Positions 36,721 through 45,622 are shown, counted from the stretch's first letter. The stretch is 60,351 nt of DNA from Candidatus Equicola faecalis (GCA_018065185.1 JAGHTU010000025.1:1-60351); one strand, 5' to 3'. Program-made: numbers and translations. Notes: generated by a model from the sequence alone, not told the origin.

Positions 36721-37808
36721 ATCACAGTCTTGGCAAATGCCGCTTTGTCAATGTCGCACCATTCGTGGTCAAGATACTTGTAATATCCCACGATGCCAAT
36801 CATGGCAGCATTATCGGTGGTGTAACTGAATTTCGGAATATAGATGGTCCAGCCGTATTTCTCAGCATATTCGTGAAACGCATTGCGCAGACCATTGTTG
36901 GCACTCACGCCACCTGCCACTGCCACGTGCTTAATCTTTGTCTGCACCACAGCCTTGTTGAGCTTCTTCATTAGAATGTCCACTATGGTCCATTCTAGTG
37001 AGGCAGCGATGTCCTCCTTATGCTTCTCAATGAAATCAGGTTCGTTGGCTGTCCATTTCTGCATGGAGTAGAGGAACGATGTCTTCAGTCCGCTGAAACT
37101 GTAATCCAGTCCCGCGATATGTGGTTCGGCAAACTTGTATGCGTGTGGGTTGCCTTTTCGTGCAAGGCGGTCGATGATAGGCCCTCCGGGATAGCCCAGC
37201 CCCATCACCTTTGAACATTTGTCAATGGCTTCGCCTGCCGCATCGTCAATGGTCTGTCCGAGAATCTCCATATCGTTGTAGGCATTGACCTTGACTATCT
37301 GCGAATTGCCACCACTCACCAGCAGACACAGGAAAGGGTAGGGTGGTGGTGTACTCTCCATCTCAGGCTCGCGGATGAAATGTGCCATCACGTGCCCCTG
37401 CAGATGATTGACGTCAATGAGCGGTATGCCCAATGACAGGGCAAGCCCCTTGGCAAAACTGACACCTACCAACAGCGAACCCATAAGCCCCGGACCGCGT
37501 GTGAAGGCGATGGCAGACAACTGCTGACTGCTGATGCCTGCACGTTTGATGGCTTGATCCACCACCGGCACCACGTTTTGCTGGTGGGCACGTGATGCAA
37601 GTTCCGGCACCACGCCACCATAGTCGAAATGCACCTGTTGCGATGCCGTGACGTTGCTCAGCAGTTCGCCATTCCTTAGAACGGCTGCCGAAGTGTCATC
37701 GCAACTGCTTTCTATACCTAATATGTATATATCTTCTTTCAATGTATCTTCTTTTAATGTGACAGGATTTCCAATCCGTGTTCCGTCATTACGAAAGTAT
37801 GCTCCCAT
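36717..37808 (-). CDS. tsaD: tRNA N6-threonylcarbamoyladenosine transferase
   Basis: Up to 363 aa. The ASKHA-fold enzyme begins in earnest at YILGIESSCDDTSAAV. Metal-binding HLQGHVMAH and substrate motifs VSGGNSQIV and FSGLKTSFLY are intact. It transfers threonylcarbamoyl to A37 of ANN-decoding tRNAs with TsaB/E. ATG 37808 lies 55 nt inside map and gives 22 atypical N-terminal residues. A TTG at 37742, preceded by AAAGAAGATAC and 12 nt after the map stop, fits family length better. A 15-bp tandem duplication encodes LKEDT-LKEDI at this start. Confidence 0.94.
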   Translation of the reverse strand: MGAYFRNDGTRIGNPVTLKEDTLKEDIYILGIESSCDDTSAAVLRNGELLSNVTASQQVHFDYGGVVPELASRAHQQNVVPVVDQAIKRAGISSQQLSAIAFTRGPGLMGSLLVGVSFAKGLALSLGIPLIDVNHLQGHVMAHFIREPEMESTPPPYPFLCLLVSGGNSQIVKVNAYNDMEILGQTIDDAAGEAIDKCSKVMGLGYPGGPIIDRLARKGNPHAYKFAEPHIAGLDYSFSGLKTSFLYSMQKWTANEPDFIEKHKEDIAASLEWTIVDILMKKLNKAVVQTKIKHVAVAGGVSANNGLRNAFHEYAEKYGWTIYIPKFSYTTDNAAMIGIVGYYKYLDHEWCDIDKAAFAKTVI

Positions 37809-38614
37809 TGTGCCGAAGGCTGATAATCGTCTGTGACGACTGTCCAGTCGTTATCAGCATCGACGAACACTTTCCAGCCACCGAGGTTTATCATTGGCTC
37901 AATCGTAAACACCATTCCCGGTACGATGAGCATGCCGTCACCCTTGCGACCGTAGTGTAGCACCTCCGGCTCCTCGTGGAATTTCAGTCCTACGCCATGT
38001 CCGCACAGGTCGCGCACCACACTGCATCCGTTCTTATGTGCATATTTCTGTATGGCACTGCCTATGTCGCCCACGAAGCAGTAAGGCTTTGCTGCTGCTT
38101 CCATACCCACTTCCAAACATTCGCGTGCCACCTGCACAAGGCGTTCTTTCTCTGGCGTGGTCTTGCCCATAATGAACATGCGCGAGGCATCTGCGAAATA
38201 TCCGTCTTTTATCGTGGTGTAATCCACATTCACGATGTCGCCCTCTTCAAGTCTCACCTCGTCTGACGGTATGCCGTGGCACACCTCCTCGTTGATGCTC
38301 ACGCATACGCTCTTCGGAAAACCATTATAATTGAGGCAAGCAGGCACGGCCCCTTGTTCTTCGGTGTAGTTGCGGCACAGGTCGTCTATCTCTTGTGTCG
38401 TCATCCCCACGTGGATGTTTTCTGCCACGAGGTCAAGCACAGCTGTGTTTATCACCCCAGCTTGGCGTATGCCATCTATCTGTTCGGGTGTCTTTATGAG
38501 GTCTCGTGTAGGTACCAGTCTTCCATGATTTTCCCAATTCATTATCGTCCTGTCCATATCCGTCACGGGCTGGTCTTTAATGATGGTCCATCTCCTTTTC
38601 TTTAATCTTATCAT
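37754..38614 (-). CDS. map: Methionine aminopeptidase, type I
   Basis: 286 aa. The pita-bread metalloprotease core shows the five metal ligands: Asp in VDYTTIKDG, Asp in FADASRMF, His in CGHGVG, Glu in TIEPMI and Glu in WEHTFV. It removes the initiator Met from new proteins. About 40 residues precede the catalytic domain and include a basic segment RLKKRRWTIIKD, seen in some Bacteroidetes MAPs. It is probably first in the operon map-tsaD-rlmH-abcF-gldB-uvrA. The promoter at 38655-38624 places transcription start within a few nt of the ATG. Confidence 0.95.
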   Translation of the reverse strand: MIRLKKRRWTIIKDQPVTDMDRTIMNWENHGRLVPTRDLIKTPEQIDGIRQAGVINTAVLDLVAENIHVGMTTQEIDDLCRNYTEEQGAVPACLNYNGFPKSVCVSINEEVCHGIPSDEVRLEEGDIVNVDYTTIKDGYFADASRMFIMGKTTPEKERLVQVARECLEVGMEAAAKPYCFVGDIGSAIQKYAHKNGCSVVRDLCGHGVGLKFHEEPEVLHYGRKGDGMLIVPGMVFTIEPMINLGGWKVFVDADNDWTVVTDDYQPSAQWEHTFVMTEHGLEILSH

Positions 38615-38623
38615 AATAGGCTA

Positions 38624-38655
38624 CAAAATTAGTGCAAGGCGAAGACAAAGCCAAA
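38624..38655 (-). promoter_or_regulatory. Promoter of the map-uvrA operon
   Basis: Minus strand TTTG (38655-38652), 20-nt spacer, TAATTTTG (38631-38624). The spacer ends in CCTTGCAC, as at 40.3, 45.6 and 47.9 kb, marking a shared extended promoter sequence. Confidence 0.7.
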
Positions 38656-38701
38656 AATTTCAACAAAGTTAAAATTAGTGTAAGGCGAAAAAATGACAAA
38701 A

Positions 38702-38720
38702 GGGCACTTAAAAAGTGCCC
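38702..38720 (-). terminator. Terminator of pepD
   Basis: Stem GGGCACTT/AAGTGCCC with a 3-nt loop, 14 nt after the pepD stop, followed on the minus strand by TTTTGTCATTTTTT. Confidence 0.85.
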
Positions 38721-38733
38721 CTTTTTTGGTGTC

Positions 38734-40212
38734 TTATGCCGTAGGTATTTCTTTCAGTATCTCAAGCAAGTGATCCCAGCACATCTGGACGGTGCTGATT
38801 TGAAGACGCTCATCAGGGGAGTGTACACCACGCAGGGTAGGACCAAAACTTATCATGTCCATCTGCGGATATTTCTGTGCAAAGAGAGCACATTCCAGTC
38901 CCGCATGGATGCCGATGATTAGAGGATCTTTCCCAAACAGGCGTTTATAGGTCTCATTAGCTATAGGGCGCAGGATGCTGTCTTGTTTCATCTCCCATGC
39001 AGGATAACCGTCGGTTTGTATGACATCGGCTCCTGCAAGCTGGAACGTAGCAGAGATGCTGTCGGCAATGTTCTGCAGATTGCTCATCACGCAACTGCGT
39101 GGAGAGAGAATGATTTTTGCTTCATTTTCGGTGGTGTGTATGCTTGCAAGGTTCGACGATGTCTCAACGAGCCAATTGAGTTCCTGCTGCTGGCATTTTG
39201 CAAACACGCCGTTTGTCACAGCCTGTAGTGAACGTATGATATTTCTGCCTGTGGACTCGTCAATGAGACTCTGTGCTTCGCAACTTTGCAGGTCAAGTAC
39301 GATGTCGCTGTCGCAACAGCAGAACTCCTCTTTTACATTTGCACAGAAGAGATTGAAATCAGCTTTTATCTCATGTTTCCTGCTCTCATCCACAGCAAAG
39401 ATGGCATAACCTTCGCGCGGGATGGCATTGTGCTTGTTGCCTGCATTGAACTGTGCAAGACGGACACCGTATTTCTCATTGCTCATATAGAGGAAACGCG
39501 CCAACAATTTGATGGCATTTGCACGCTTTTTATTGATATCGTCACCGGAATGACCGCCCAAGAGATTCTTTACCGATATCTTCATGAAGAACATTCCTGC
39601 CTTTGCTTCGTTGCGCGTATAGTGGAATGTGACATCGTTGATGCATCCACCAGCACAACTGACGAAGATCTGCCCCTCATCTTCGCTGTCAAGGTTGATG
39701 AGCAGGTCCCCACTCATAAAATCGGCTGTAAGGTTTTCGGCTCCAGTCATGCCCGTTTCTTCGTCCACGGTGAAGAGTGCTTCGATAGGCCCGTGTTGAA
39801 TGCCATCGGCAGCGAGTATTGCTAGTTGCATGGCGCATCCTATACCGTCGTCGGCTCCGAGTGTGGTGCCTTTGGCTTTCATCCATTTCTCGCCATCAGC
39901 ATCGGTGAAAATCTCGGTGGTGATGGCATCTTTCATAAAGTCAATATCCGTTCCCTCGTTGCTCTCGCACACCATGTCCATGTGGCTCTGCAGGATGACG
40001 GTCTTGCGGTTCTCAAAGCCCGGTGTGGCAGGCTTCTTAATCAATACGTTACCAACGGAATCGGTTAACGTCTCCAGCCCGTGACTCTTCCCCCATTCCT
40101 GCAGGTATTGACTCATCTTTTCCTCGTGCTTTGAGGGACGAGGGATGTGATTGATTCTTTCAAATTCTTCAAAAACAGAAGTTGGTCTTAAGATGTTGTT
40201 TGTCATATTCAT
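38734..40212 (-). CDS. pepD: Aminoacyl-histidine dipeptidase (M20 family)
   Basis: About 492 aa. Metal and catalytic motifs of the PepD/carnosinase branch are present: QSHMDMVCE, GTTLGADDGIGCA, TVDEETGMTGA and the C-terminal IGIHAGLEC. It is a cytosolic zinc peptidase that cleaves dipeptides such as Xaa-His. The open frame reaches a TTG at 40281; ATG 40212 or 40206 (MTNNILRPTSVFEEF) is the natural start. It is divergent from the small membrane protein gene at 40363. Confidence 0.93.
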   Translation of the reverse strand: MNMTNNILRPTSVFEEFERINHIPRPSKHEEKMSQYLQEWGKSHGLETLTDSVGNVLIKKPATPGFENRKTVILQSHMDMVCESNEGTDIDFMKDAITTEIFTDADGEKWMKAKGTTLGADDGIGCAMQLAILAADGIQHGPIEALFTVDEETGMTGAENLTADFMSGDLLINLDSEDEGQIFVSCAGGCINDVTFHYTRNEAKAGMFFMKISVKNLLGGHSGDDINKKRANAIKLLARFLYMSNEKYGVRLAQFNAGNKHNAIPREGYAIFAVDESRKHEIKADFNLFCANVKEEFCCCDSDIVLDLQSCEAQSLIDESTGRNIIRSLQAVTNGVFAKCQQQELNWLVETSSNLASIHTTENEAKIILSPRSCVMSNLQNIADSISATFQLAGADVIQTDGYPAWEMKQDSILRPIANETYKRLFGKDPLIIGIHAGLECALFAQKYPQMDMISFGPTLRGVHSPDERLQISTVQMCWDHLLEILKEIPTA

Positions 40213-40282
40213 TTCAGTTATTTGGTTTGATAAAATTTGGTTTTCTTGTGCTCTTCTTTCACTATCTTTGACTTTACCCAAG

Positions 40283-40347
40283 ATAGGCTACGGTTCGGAA
40301 TTGCTCAAATAAATTTGGCTTTTCTCTCACCTTGCATTATTTTTGCA
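40283..40347 (+). promoter_or_regulatory. Promoter-bearing repeat upstream of the small membrane protein gene
   Basis: TTTG (40314-40317), 20-nt spacer, TATTTTTG (40338-40345), 17 nt before ATG 40363. The 65-bp segment from TAGGCTACGG through GCTCAAATAAATTTGG to TTTTTGCA is closely similar to the minus-strand segment upstream of rubrerythrin (45622-45558). Confidence 0.7.
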
Positions 40348-40362
40348 CAAAAGTAACGAAAA

Positions 40363-40566
40363 ATGCTGGAAACACTCATCTTTGCGGTGCTAATAATTGC
40401 GGTGGCAGTGTTTTTATTGTCTGCAAGGATAGTGTTGCGCAGAAAAGGGGAGTTCCCTAATATTCATATTGAGGGTTCTCAAGCGATGCGTGAACGTGAC
40501 ATCCATTGTGCAGTGGAAGAAGATGCTATAATGCGAAGGAAGAGGTCGCGGAGGATAAAAGAATGA
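40363..40566 (+). CDS. Small membrane protein (67 aa)
   Basis: One N-terminal transmembrane helix (LIFAVLIIAVAVFLLSARIVL), then a cytoplasmic-type tail with RRKGEFPNIHIEGS and a basic end (RRKRSRRIKE). Small proteins of this type with the KGEFPN-H segment are common in Bacteroidales; function unknown. It is transcribed with the OmpH-like gene 30 nt downstream. Confidence 0.75.
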   Translation: MLETLIFAVLIIAVAVFLLSARIVLRRKGEFPNIHIEGSQAMRERDIHCAVEEDAIMRRKRSRRIKE

Positions 40567-40596
40567 TAAACTAAAAACAAATAATAAAAACAGATT

Positions 40597-41175
40597 ATGA
40601 AAAAGATTATGATGATTGTTGCCGGTGTGGCTCTTATGTTCACAGCCTGTAACAATACCCCACAGACAGAAGAAGGTGCAAAGGCTGATGGTGCGAATAA
40701 GGCGAAGACTGGCTTGAAAGTCGCTTATGTAGTGTCGGATTCACTTACTACGCAGTATAAGTTCTGCAAGGATTTTACGGCTGTGCTTGAAAAGAAGAAA
40801 AAGAATAGTGAAAAGACACTCAACGAGAAAGGGCAGGCTTTCCAGAATGCAGTACAGAACTTCCAGCAGAAACTTCAGCAGAATGAATATACCCGTGAGC
40901 GTGCCGAGCAGATACAGCGTTCTTTGCAGACTCAGGAGCGTGATCTGGCAGAGCTTCAGCAACGTCTTGCAGCCGAGTTGGAGAAAGAGCAGATCACTTA
41001 TATGAAAGCTTTTCAGGACAGCGTGCGCCATTTCCTGAAAGCATATAATAAGGAAAAGAAATTCGATATGATTCTTGACAAGGCTGCTATCCTCGAAGGT
41101 GATGATACTTATGATATCACGAAAGAAGTGATTGATGGGCTTAATAAGAGATATAAACCAGCTACAAAGAAATAG
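40597..41175 (+). CDS. OmpH/Skp-like lipoprotein
   Basis: 192 aa. A lipoprotein signal peptide MKKIMMIVAGVALMFTAC is followed by an acidic/Ala linker and VAYVVSDSL, the beta-strand typical of the OmpH family start. Residues about 60-150 form a long charged coiled coil (EKTLNEKGQAFQNAVQNF and following), the tentacles of the Skp fold. The C-terminus VIDGLNKRYKPA fits the family. It likely chaperones outer-membrane proteins in the periplasm. Lipid anchoring distinguishes it from soluble Skp. It ends convergent with the HD gene. Confidence 0.88.
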   Translation: MKKIMMIVAGVALMFTACNNTPQTEEGAKADGANKAKTGLKVAYVVSDSLTTQYKFCKDFTAVLEKKKKNSEKTLNEKGQAFQNAVQNFQQKLQQNEYTRERAEQIQRSLQTQERDLAELQQRLAAELEKEQITYMKAFQDSVRHFLKAYNKEKKFDMILDKAAILEGDDTYDITKEVIDGLNKRYKPATKK

Positions 41176-41185
41176 GTCGGTTTTC

Positions 41186-41818
41186 TTACAGCGTCTCTTC
41201 GGAGTATATGCTGTCAAAGATATTACGGAGCTTTGTCTCATCGCTGATGATAAGACGGAGCTCTTTTAGTTTCTCTTCGTTTGGCGAGCCTTGCATCCAC
41301 AGATGGATATATCCGTGTGTGGAGTATTTCTCATCAAGATGCTTGCGTACACGTTCCCAAAGCTCCTCCTTGCTGATTCCTGACGATTTTGACAACCCAA
41401 ACTGTATTGTACGACGGATGACGCTGTCTGGGGCAAGGTCGCGGTCGGCTTCGGCAACAATCCTGCCGTAGAGACTACGTGGAGCGCGTGAGGCAGATGC
41501 TCGATGGTCTTCCACAGCCTCTTTCATTATTATTATCTGCTGAGGCGAAAACCACCTTTTCAACTGATTGTCCTTGAAAAGAATCTTCCCACTTGTGACA
41601 TGATGTATTGCACGCGGACCGCTCAGTCCGAGGTCGTGATATGCAGCCACCACATAACACATATTGATGTCGGCACCAGAGAGGTTAGCCAACTCAATGC
41701 TTTGGCGTATCACATTTGATACGTGAGCAAGTCCATGAGCCTTGTCAAATGCGGTGTATCGTGGCAGAATGTTCTGCTCAACGTATTCTATTAGGTCTAA
41801 ACTGGGTGTGGTGTACAT
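41186..41818 (-). CDS. HD domain-containing phosphohydrolase
   Basis: About 210 aa. The HD metal site is visible as H in GLAHVSNV, HD in VVAAYHDLGL, and a later Asp in AEADRDLAPD. C-terminal residues look helical and include HLWMQGSPNEEKL. It is probably a nucleotide phosphohydrolase; substrate unknown. ATG 41818 overlaps the porin stop as TGATG, so translation is likely coupled. A longer start at 41836 inside the porin gene is less likely. Confidence 0.85.
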   Translation of the reverse strand: MYTTPSLDLIEYVEQNILPRYTAFDKAHGLAHVSNVIRQSIELANLSGADINMCYVVAAYHDLGLSGPRAIHHVTSGKILFKDNQLKRWFSPQQIIIMKEAVEDHRASASRAPRSLYGRIVAEADRDLAPDSVIRRTIQFGLSKSSGISKEELWERVRKHLDEKYSTHGYIHLWMQGSPNEEKLKELRLIISDETKLRNIFDSIYSEETL

Positions 41819-44094
41819 CAGTTGAAGAAATTCCAAGAGACGCCGAATCTCAATACGGCACTATTGGTCGGATAATGAGGTGTGAGGAAATAGCGCTTAT
41901 TGAACATACCAGTGTTTGCATGTGAATACATAACGAAGAAGCGTGCGTGCTTTAGGAAGAAATCGGCATAGACATTCACCCATGGGTAATTGCCTAACTT
42001 CACGCGGTCTTCGTTGGCCTGCACCGTGTAGGAACCGAGTGCCGGAGCATAGTCAGGTGCATAATACTCCGTGAAATAACGCACGTCAAAGCCGAAATTC
42101 ACATCAAGTACTTTCTTTATGTTGAAGTTGATATACAGATTGCTGTATAGATTGAACAATGGCAATGGTAAGGCATCTTCGTCCGATGTCTTCTGCAGGG
42201 TAAGTGTGTTCTCCCAGTTTAGGATGCCCCAGCGCAGATTCTGCATAAGTTGTAGGGTCAGCACGTTTATCATACTGCTTTCCTGCATCACCTTTATGTC
42301 TGTTTGTGTGCGTGTAGTGGTGCTCAGCGAGTAGGTCTGTGCCAGATAGGTATAGTTTGAAATGTTGTCAATGGCAAAACGCAGGCGCGTCTCCGTGCGC
42401 TTGAGCGACAGGAGAGCTTCGATCTTCGTGCGGAACTCGTTGTCAAGATTATTGTCCCATGTGAAGAACTTGCTACCGTATTTACGGAAATAGAATGATG
42501 GCACGCTGCTCTGTATGCGTGCCTTTGCTGCCAGTTGAACTGTGTCGCCCCAGAGACGGAAGTTCAGGTCGCCACGTCCTTGAATGTCGAAATCCCCTGC
42601 ATCATCCCCAGCAAGTGCTATCTCGCCCAGAATGTCATAATGTATGGTATTACCCTGCATCTTGCTTATCTGTGCACCGACACGGATGCTGCTTTCGTTG
42701 TATGACCGTTGATGTGAAGTCTCGTCAGGCAAGGCATAGTGGCGCAATTCGTGCGAAGCAAACACTTTCAGTCCGGCTTTGGCGTATTTGTTGAATCCTT
42801 CGAGCAGGGCCACGGCAAGAGTATTCTTTATGTTGTAATGCTGCGTACTGTCGAAGATAGAGTCGGTCTGTTCCTGATAGCGTGGCTTGGGCAGATAGTA
42901 ATTGTTTGGTGTGCTGTATGCCTGATAGATGCGGTCATAGAAGTTCCAGTCCAGCGTGTGGATAAAACTTGTTACAGGCACGAATTCATCCTTCATCCAC
43001 GTTGTGTCTTCCTTCGCCAAAGATGCATTCTTGAGACTGTCGATACTGTCTGCCTGCACCACCATCCTTTCTTGTGGTTTTTCGTCTTCTGCTGGCAGGT
43101 CGCCTGCTATCTTGGCATCGCTCGGGCGTCCGCTGAAAGTGGTTGTTGTCTCCAATCCCTCTTTTCTCCTCTTTTCTTCTTCCTCACGTTGCCGTTGCTG
43201 TTCCTGCGACTGGATAGCAAATTTCCTTGCTTTTATCTCCTCTTCGCTCATAGGCACTTTCTTGCGGAAACCTACCTTATAGCGGTGTGAGAGGAAGATG
43301 TGCTGGTTCTTGTTGCGGTTCCATTGTTGTGAGAGTGCAACAGGAATCTCGTTCTCTTCAAAATTCTGGAATTTTTCAGGATGCGTGATATAGTCATCAT
43401 CCAGAATACCACCGTTTTCGGTCACCTTTTGGTTGTTCGTACTGAAAAGGAAGTGCATCTCATAACGGTCGCCAAGATAAGAGAGCCATGGCGAGAACTG
43501 GAAGTGTGAGGTGCTCTGGTTCTGATAGTACCCTCGGGCGTAGAGATAGTCAAACTTGAAACCAGTTCCCCATTGGCGGTTGATGTTCGTGGCAAACAGA
43601 GCTTTCAGATGGTCTTCACCATCCTGTTTGTTTCCGCATGAGTTGTAACTGAGATTGGTGATAGGGGAGTAGGTGTTTGTGAAATGGAAATCGAGAGGAT
43701 TCTCCACGAAGTAGTCGTAAGGCTGGATAAAGATGAAATCATTCCATGTGGTACGGTCGGTAAAGATACGGTTGATGCGTGGTGTTCCCTGATTGCCGAG
43801 TGTGTTGTACTGTCCTTCATATCCTGATGTAAAGATGCTGTTGCGGTAGGTGTGTGGCAGAGTGTCGGGGATGGCAGGCTGTACATCACCGAAACGATTG
43901 ACTGTCCACACATGCATACCTATTGGCATTTCTTCATCTTTCTCCTTTGTGGAGTCATTCTGAAATGCGTTGTTGTCATTCGTGAGTCGCCCGTATTCAT
44001 CAATAGGCATATTGTCTTCATACGTACCCACCTGTGCATGGGCAACGTATGCAAGCAATATAAAACACAAGGATAGGAAGAATCTGATTTTCAT
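41818..44094 (-). CDS. Putative porin (outer-membrane beta-barrel)
   Basis: 758 aa with signal peptide (FFLSLCFILLAYVAHAQ). It has the Bacteroidetes putative-porin layout: TRINRIFTDR-like region, FIFIQPYDYFVENP, then FTNTYSPITNLSYNS. A Glu/Arg/Lys-rich loop (QEQQRQREEEEKRRKEG) sits near residue 300, and amphipathic strands run to the terminal Phe-rich end (FGVSWNFFN). It likely forms a large outer-membrane channel. It is coupled upstream to a 58-aa membrane protein (ATGA overlap) and downstream to the HD gene (TGATG). Confidence 0.88.
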   Translation of the reverse strand: MKIRFFLSLCFILLAYVAHAQVGTYEDNMPIDEYGRLTNDNNAFQNDSTKEKDEEMPIGMHVWTVNRFGDVQPAIPDTLPHTYRNSIFTSGYEGQYNTLGNQGTPRINRIFTDRTTWNDFIFIQPYDYFVENPLDFHFTNTYSPITNLSYNSCGNKQDGEDHLKALFATNINRQWGTGFKFDYLYARGYYQNQSTSHFQFSPWLSYLGDRYEMHFLFSTNNQKVTENGGILDDDYITHPEKFQNFEENEIPVALSQQWNRNKNQHIFLSHRYKVGFRKKVPMSEEEIKARKFAIQSQEQQRQREEEEKRRKEGLETTTTFSGRPSDAKIAGDLPAEDEKPQERMVVQADSIDSLKNASLAKEDTTWMKDEFVPVTSFIHTLDWNFYDRIYQAYSTPNNYYLPKPRYQEQTDSIFDSTQHYNIKNTLAVALLEGFNKYAKAGLKVFASHELRHYALPDETSHQRSYNESSIRVGAQISKMQGNTIHYDILGEIALAGDDAGDFDIQGRGDLNFRLWGDTVQLAAKARIQSSVPSFYFRKYGSKFFTWDNNLDNEFRTKIEALLSLKRTETRLRFAIDNISNYTYLAQTYSLSTTTRTQTDIKVMQESSMINVLTLQLMQNLRWGILNWENTLTLQKTSDEDALPLPLFNLYSNLYINFNIKKVLDVNFGFDVRYFTEYYAPDYAPALGSYTVQANEDRVKLGNYPWVNVYADFFLKHARFFVMYSHANTGMFNKRYFLTPHYPTNSAVLRFGVSWNFFN

Positions 44095-44267
44095 CTTTTA
44101 ATAAGACGGAAGCAGGTCTCTGCCATTTTCACTACTACGGCAAGCATGATGACAGCCTTGCCCCAGAAATCACCGACTGCGAAATATATAATAATGCCTG
44201 CTACGGCAAGAATCATGAAGATGATGTTCAGTGTCTGTCTCAACCGGAACGTCCTGTCTTCTGTCAT
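44091..44267 (-). CDS. Small membrane protein, 58 aa, coupled between DUF4468 and porin genes
   Basis: ATG 44267 to TGA 44091. It starts MTEDRTFRLRQTLN, has two hydrophobic stretches (IIFMILAVAGIIIYFAV and KAVIMLAVVVKM) and a basic end CFRLIKR. Both its start and stop form ATGA overlaps, with the DUF4468 stop and the porin start respectively, strong evidence that it is translated. Function unknown; two short helices suggest an inner-membrane helper of the adjacent envelope proteins. It is below the size used by many gene finders. Confidence 0.8.
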   Translation of the reverse strand: MTEDRTFRLRQTLNIIFMILAVAGIIIYFAVGDFWGKAVIMLAVVVKMAETCFRLIKR

Positions 44268-44902
44268 TTTAGTATCTGTTCAAATTCGTTGAAGAGGTAA
44301 TTCACGCGGTCAATGGTCTTTGCACGGAATTTACCATAGATATGTGCCAGTTTCGTCTTTTTCTTATTCAGACCGTATTCATCGGTTATGATATTTTCAG
44401 CGTTGTCTTCAATCGCTCCAGAGCGATTTTTGTCATAAATGTAGTGGATGCGTGAAATACTTATTTCCGCTTTCTCATCGCTACATTTTGCGATGATGAC
44501 AAATTTCATTTCCGTGCGGTCGAGTGCCAAAACACTACTACGGAATACTAACCATTCGTCATAACGGCCTGCCACCGTTCCCGTTTCCTCTTCGTCAAGG
44601 ACAATGCGGCTTTTTGATACAGTCTCCTCTGCGTAACCGACAGGCATCGTGAGCTGATTTGGCTCCGTTGTCATATCCTGCAGATATTTCTTCACGATGT
44701 CATAAACCTGCTTACGTGTTTTGCCTTTTGCAACGAAAGTCTTCTCGAAGTTGACAAGACCGTCTTTCATCGGTATCACTCCAGCAGCATATTTAGCATC
44801 AAGCTCTTTCTTTTTCGGTCCTTCTTTTGGCATCTCCCATGTATTCTGCGCGAAGGCACAGACAGATACCAGCACCAATAATGATAAGACTAACCGTTTC
44901 AT
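44264..44902 (-). CDS. DUF4468 domain-containing exported protein
   Basis: 212 aa with signal peptide (LVLSLLVLVSVCAFAQ). The mature part begins with a TBP-like beta-strand/helix domain: NFEKTFVAKGKTRKQVYD and LAHIYGKFRAKTIDRVNYLF mark DUF4468. Function unknown; family members are periplasmic in Bacteroidetes. It is first in the four-gene coupled set and follows the rubrerythrin terminator. Confidence 0.85.
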   Translation of the reverse strand: MKRLVLSLLVLVSVCAFAQNTWEMPKEGPKKKELDAKYAAGVIPMKDGLVNFEKTFVAKGKTRKQVYDIVKKYLQDMTTEPNQLTMPVGYAEETVSKSRIVLDEEETGTVAGRYDEWLVFRSSVLALDRTEMKFVIIAKCSDEKAEISISRIHYIYDKNRSGAIEDNAENIITDEYGLNKKKTKLAHIYGKFRAKTIDRVNYLFNEFEQILK

Positions 44903-44931
44903 AATAACTTGTTTTTCTGTTGTTATATATA

Positions 44932-44968
44932 AGCCCCAGAAATGCCGAGTCTTTTCTGCATTTCTAGG
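44932..44968 (-). terminator. Terminator of rubrerythrin gene
   Basis: Stem GCCCcAGAAATGC / GCATTTCTaGGGC (one mismatch), 18 nt after the rubrerythrin stop codon and before the DUF4468 start. Confidence 0.75.
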
Positions 44969-44985
44969 GCATGATAATTCTAAAT

Positions 44986-45522
44986 TTAGAAATTCTCGGC
45001 TTTGATTTCAAAATAGCTCTGTGGGTGATTGCATACCGGGCACTCCTCTGGTGCGCATTTGCCTATCACGATATGTCCACAGTTAGAGCATTCCCAAATC
45101 TTGTCGCCTTCGCGGCTGAATACGATACCTTCCTTTATGTTGTTCAGGAGCTTGCGGTAGCGTGCTTCGTGCTCTTTCTCAATCTTTGCTACTGCGCGGA
45201 ACTTTGCTGCAATCTCTGTGAAGCCTTCCTCGTCAGCCTCACGTGCCATGCGGTCATACATGTCTGTCCATTCAAAGTTTTCACCCTCAGCAGCTGCGAG
45301 CAGGTTGCTTGCGGTATCGCTTATTCCGTCGTTGAGCAGTTTATACCACATCTTGGCATGTTCTTTCTCGTTGTTGGCAGTCTGTTCAAATATCTTGCTT
45401 ATCTGAACAAAACCGTCTTTCTTTGCCTTGGAAGCGAAATAGGTGTATTTGTTGCGAGCCTGGCTCTCACCTGCAAATGCTTCCATAAGATTTTTCTCTG
45501 TTTTAGTTCCTTTAAGATTCAT
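44986..45522 (-). CDS. rbr: Rubrerythrin
   Basis: 178 aa. The ferritin-like diiron domain carries [24 protein letters not shown] and [11 protein letters not shown], giving the Glu/His ligands. A C-terminal rubredoxin domain has CSNCG and CPVCNH. It reduces hydrogen peroxide in anaerobes using electrons from NAD(P)H via rubredoxin-type carriers. Length is a little below the usual 190. It is monocistronic, with its own extended promoter and terminator. Confidence 0.95.
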   Translation of the reverse strand: MNLKGTKTEKNLMEAFAGESQARNKYTYFASKAKKDGFVQISKIFEQTANNEKEHAKMWYKLLNDGISDTASNLLAAAEGENFEWTDMYDRMAREADEEGFTEIAAKFRAVAKIEKEHEARYRKLLNNIKEGIVFSREGDKIWECSNCGHIVIGKCAPEECPVCNHPQSYFEIKAENF

Positions 45523-45557
45523 AATTGTATTTTTTATAGGTTGTGCACTATTGCATT

Positions 45558-45622
45558 TGCAAAATTAGTGCAAGGTGAGCGCAAAACCAAATTTATTTGA
45601 GCTTTGCTGGACCGTAGCCTAA
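45558..45622 (-). promoter_or_regulatory. Promoter-bearing repeat upstream of rubrerythrin
   Basis: Minus strand TTTG (45591-45588), 20-nt spacer ending CCTTGCAC, TAATTTTG (45567-45560). The segment up to TTAGGCTACGG (45622) is the second copy of the repeat at 40283-40347. Confidence 0.7.
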
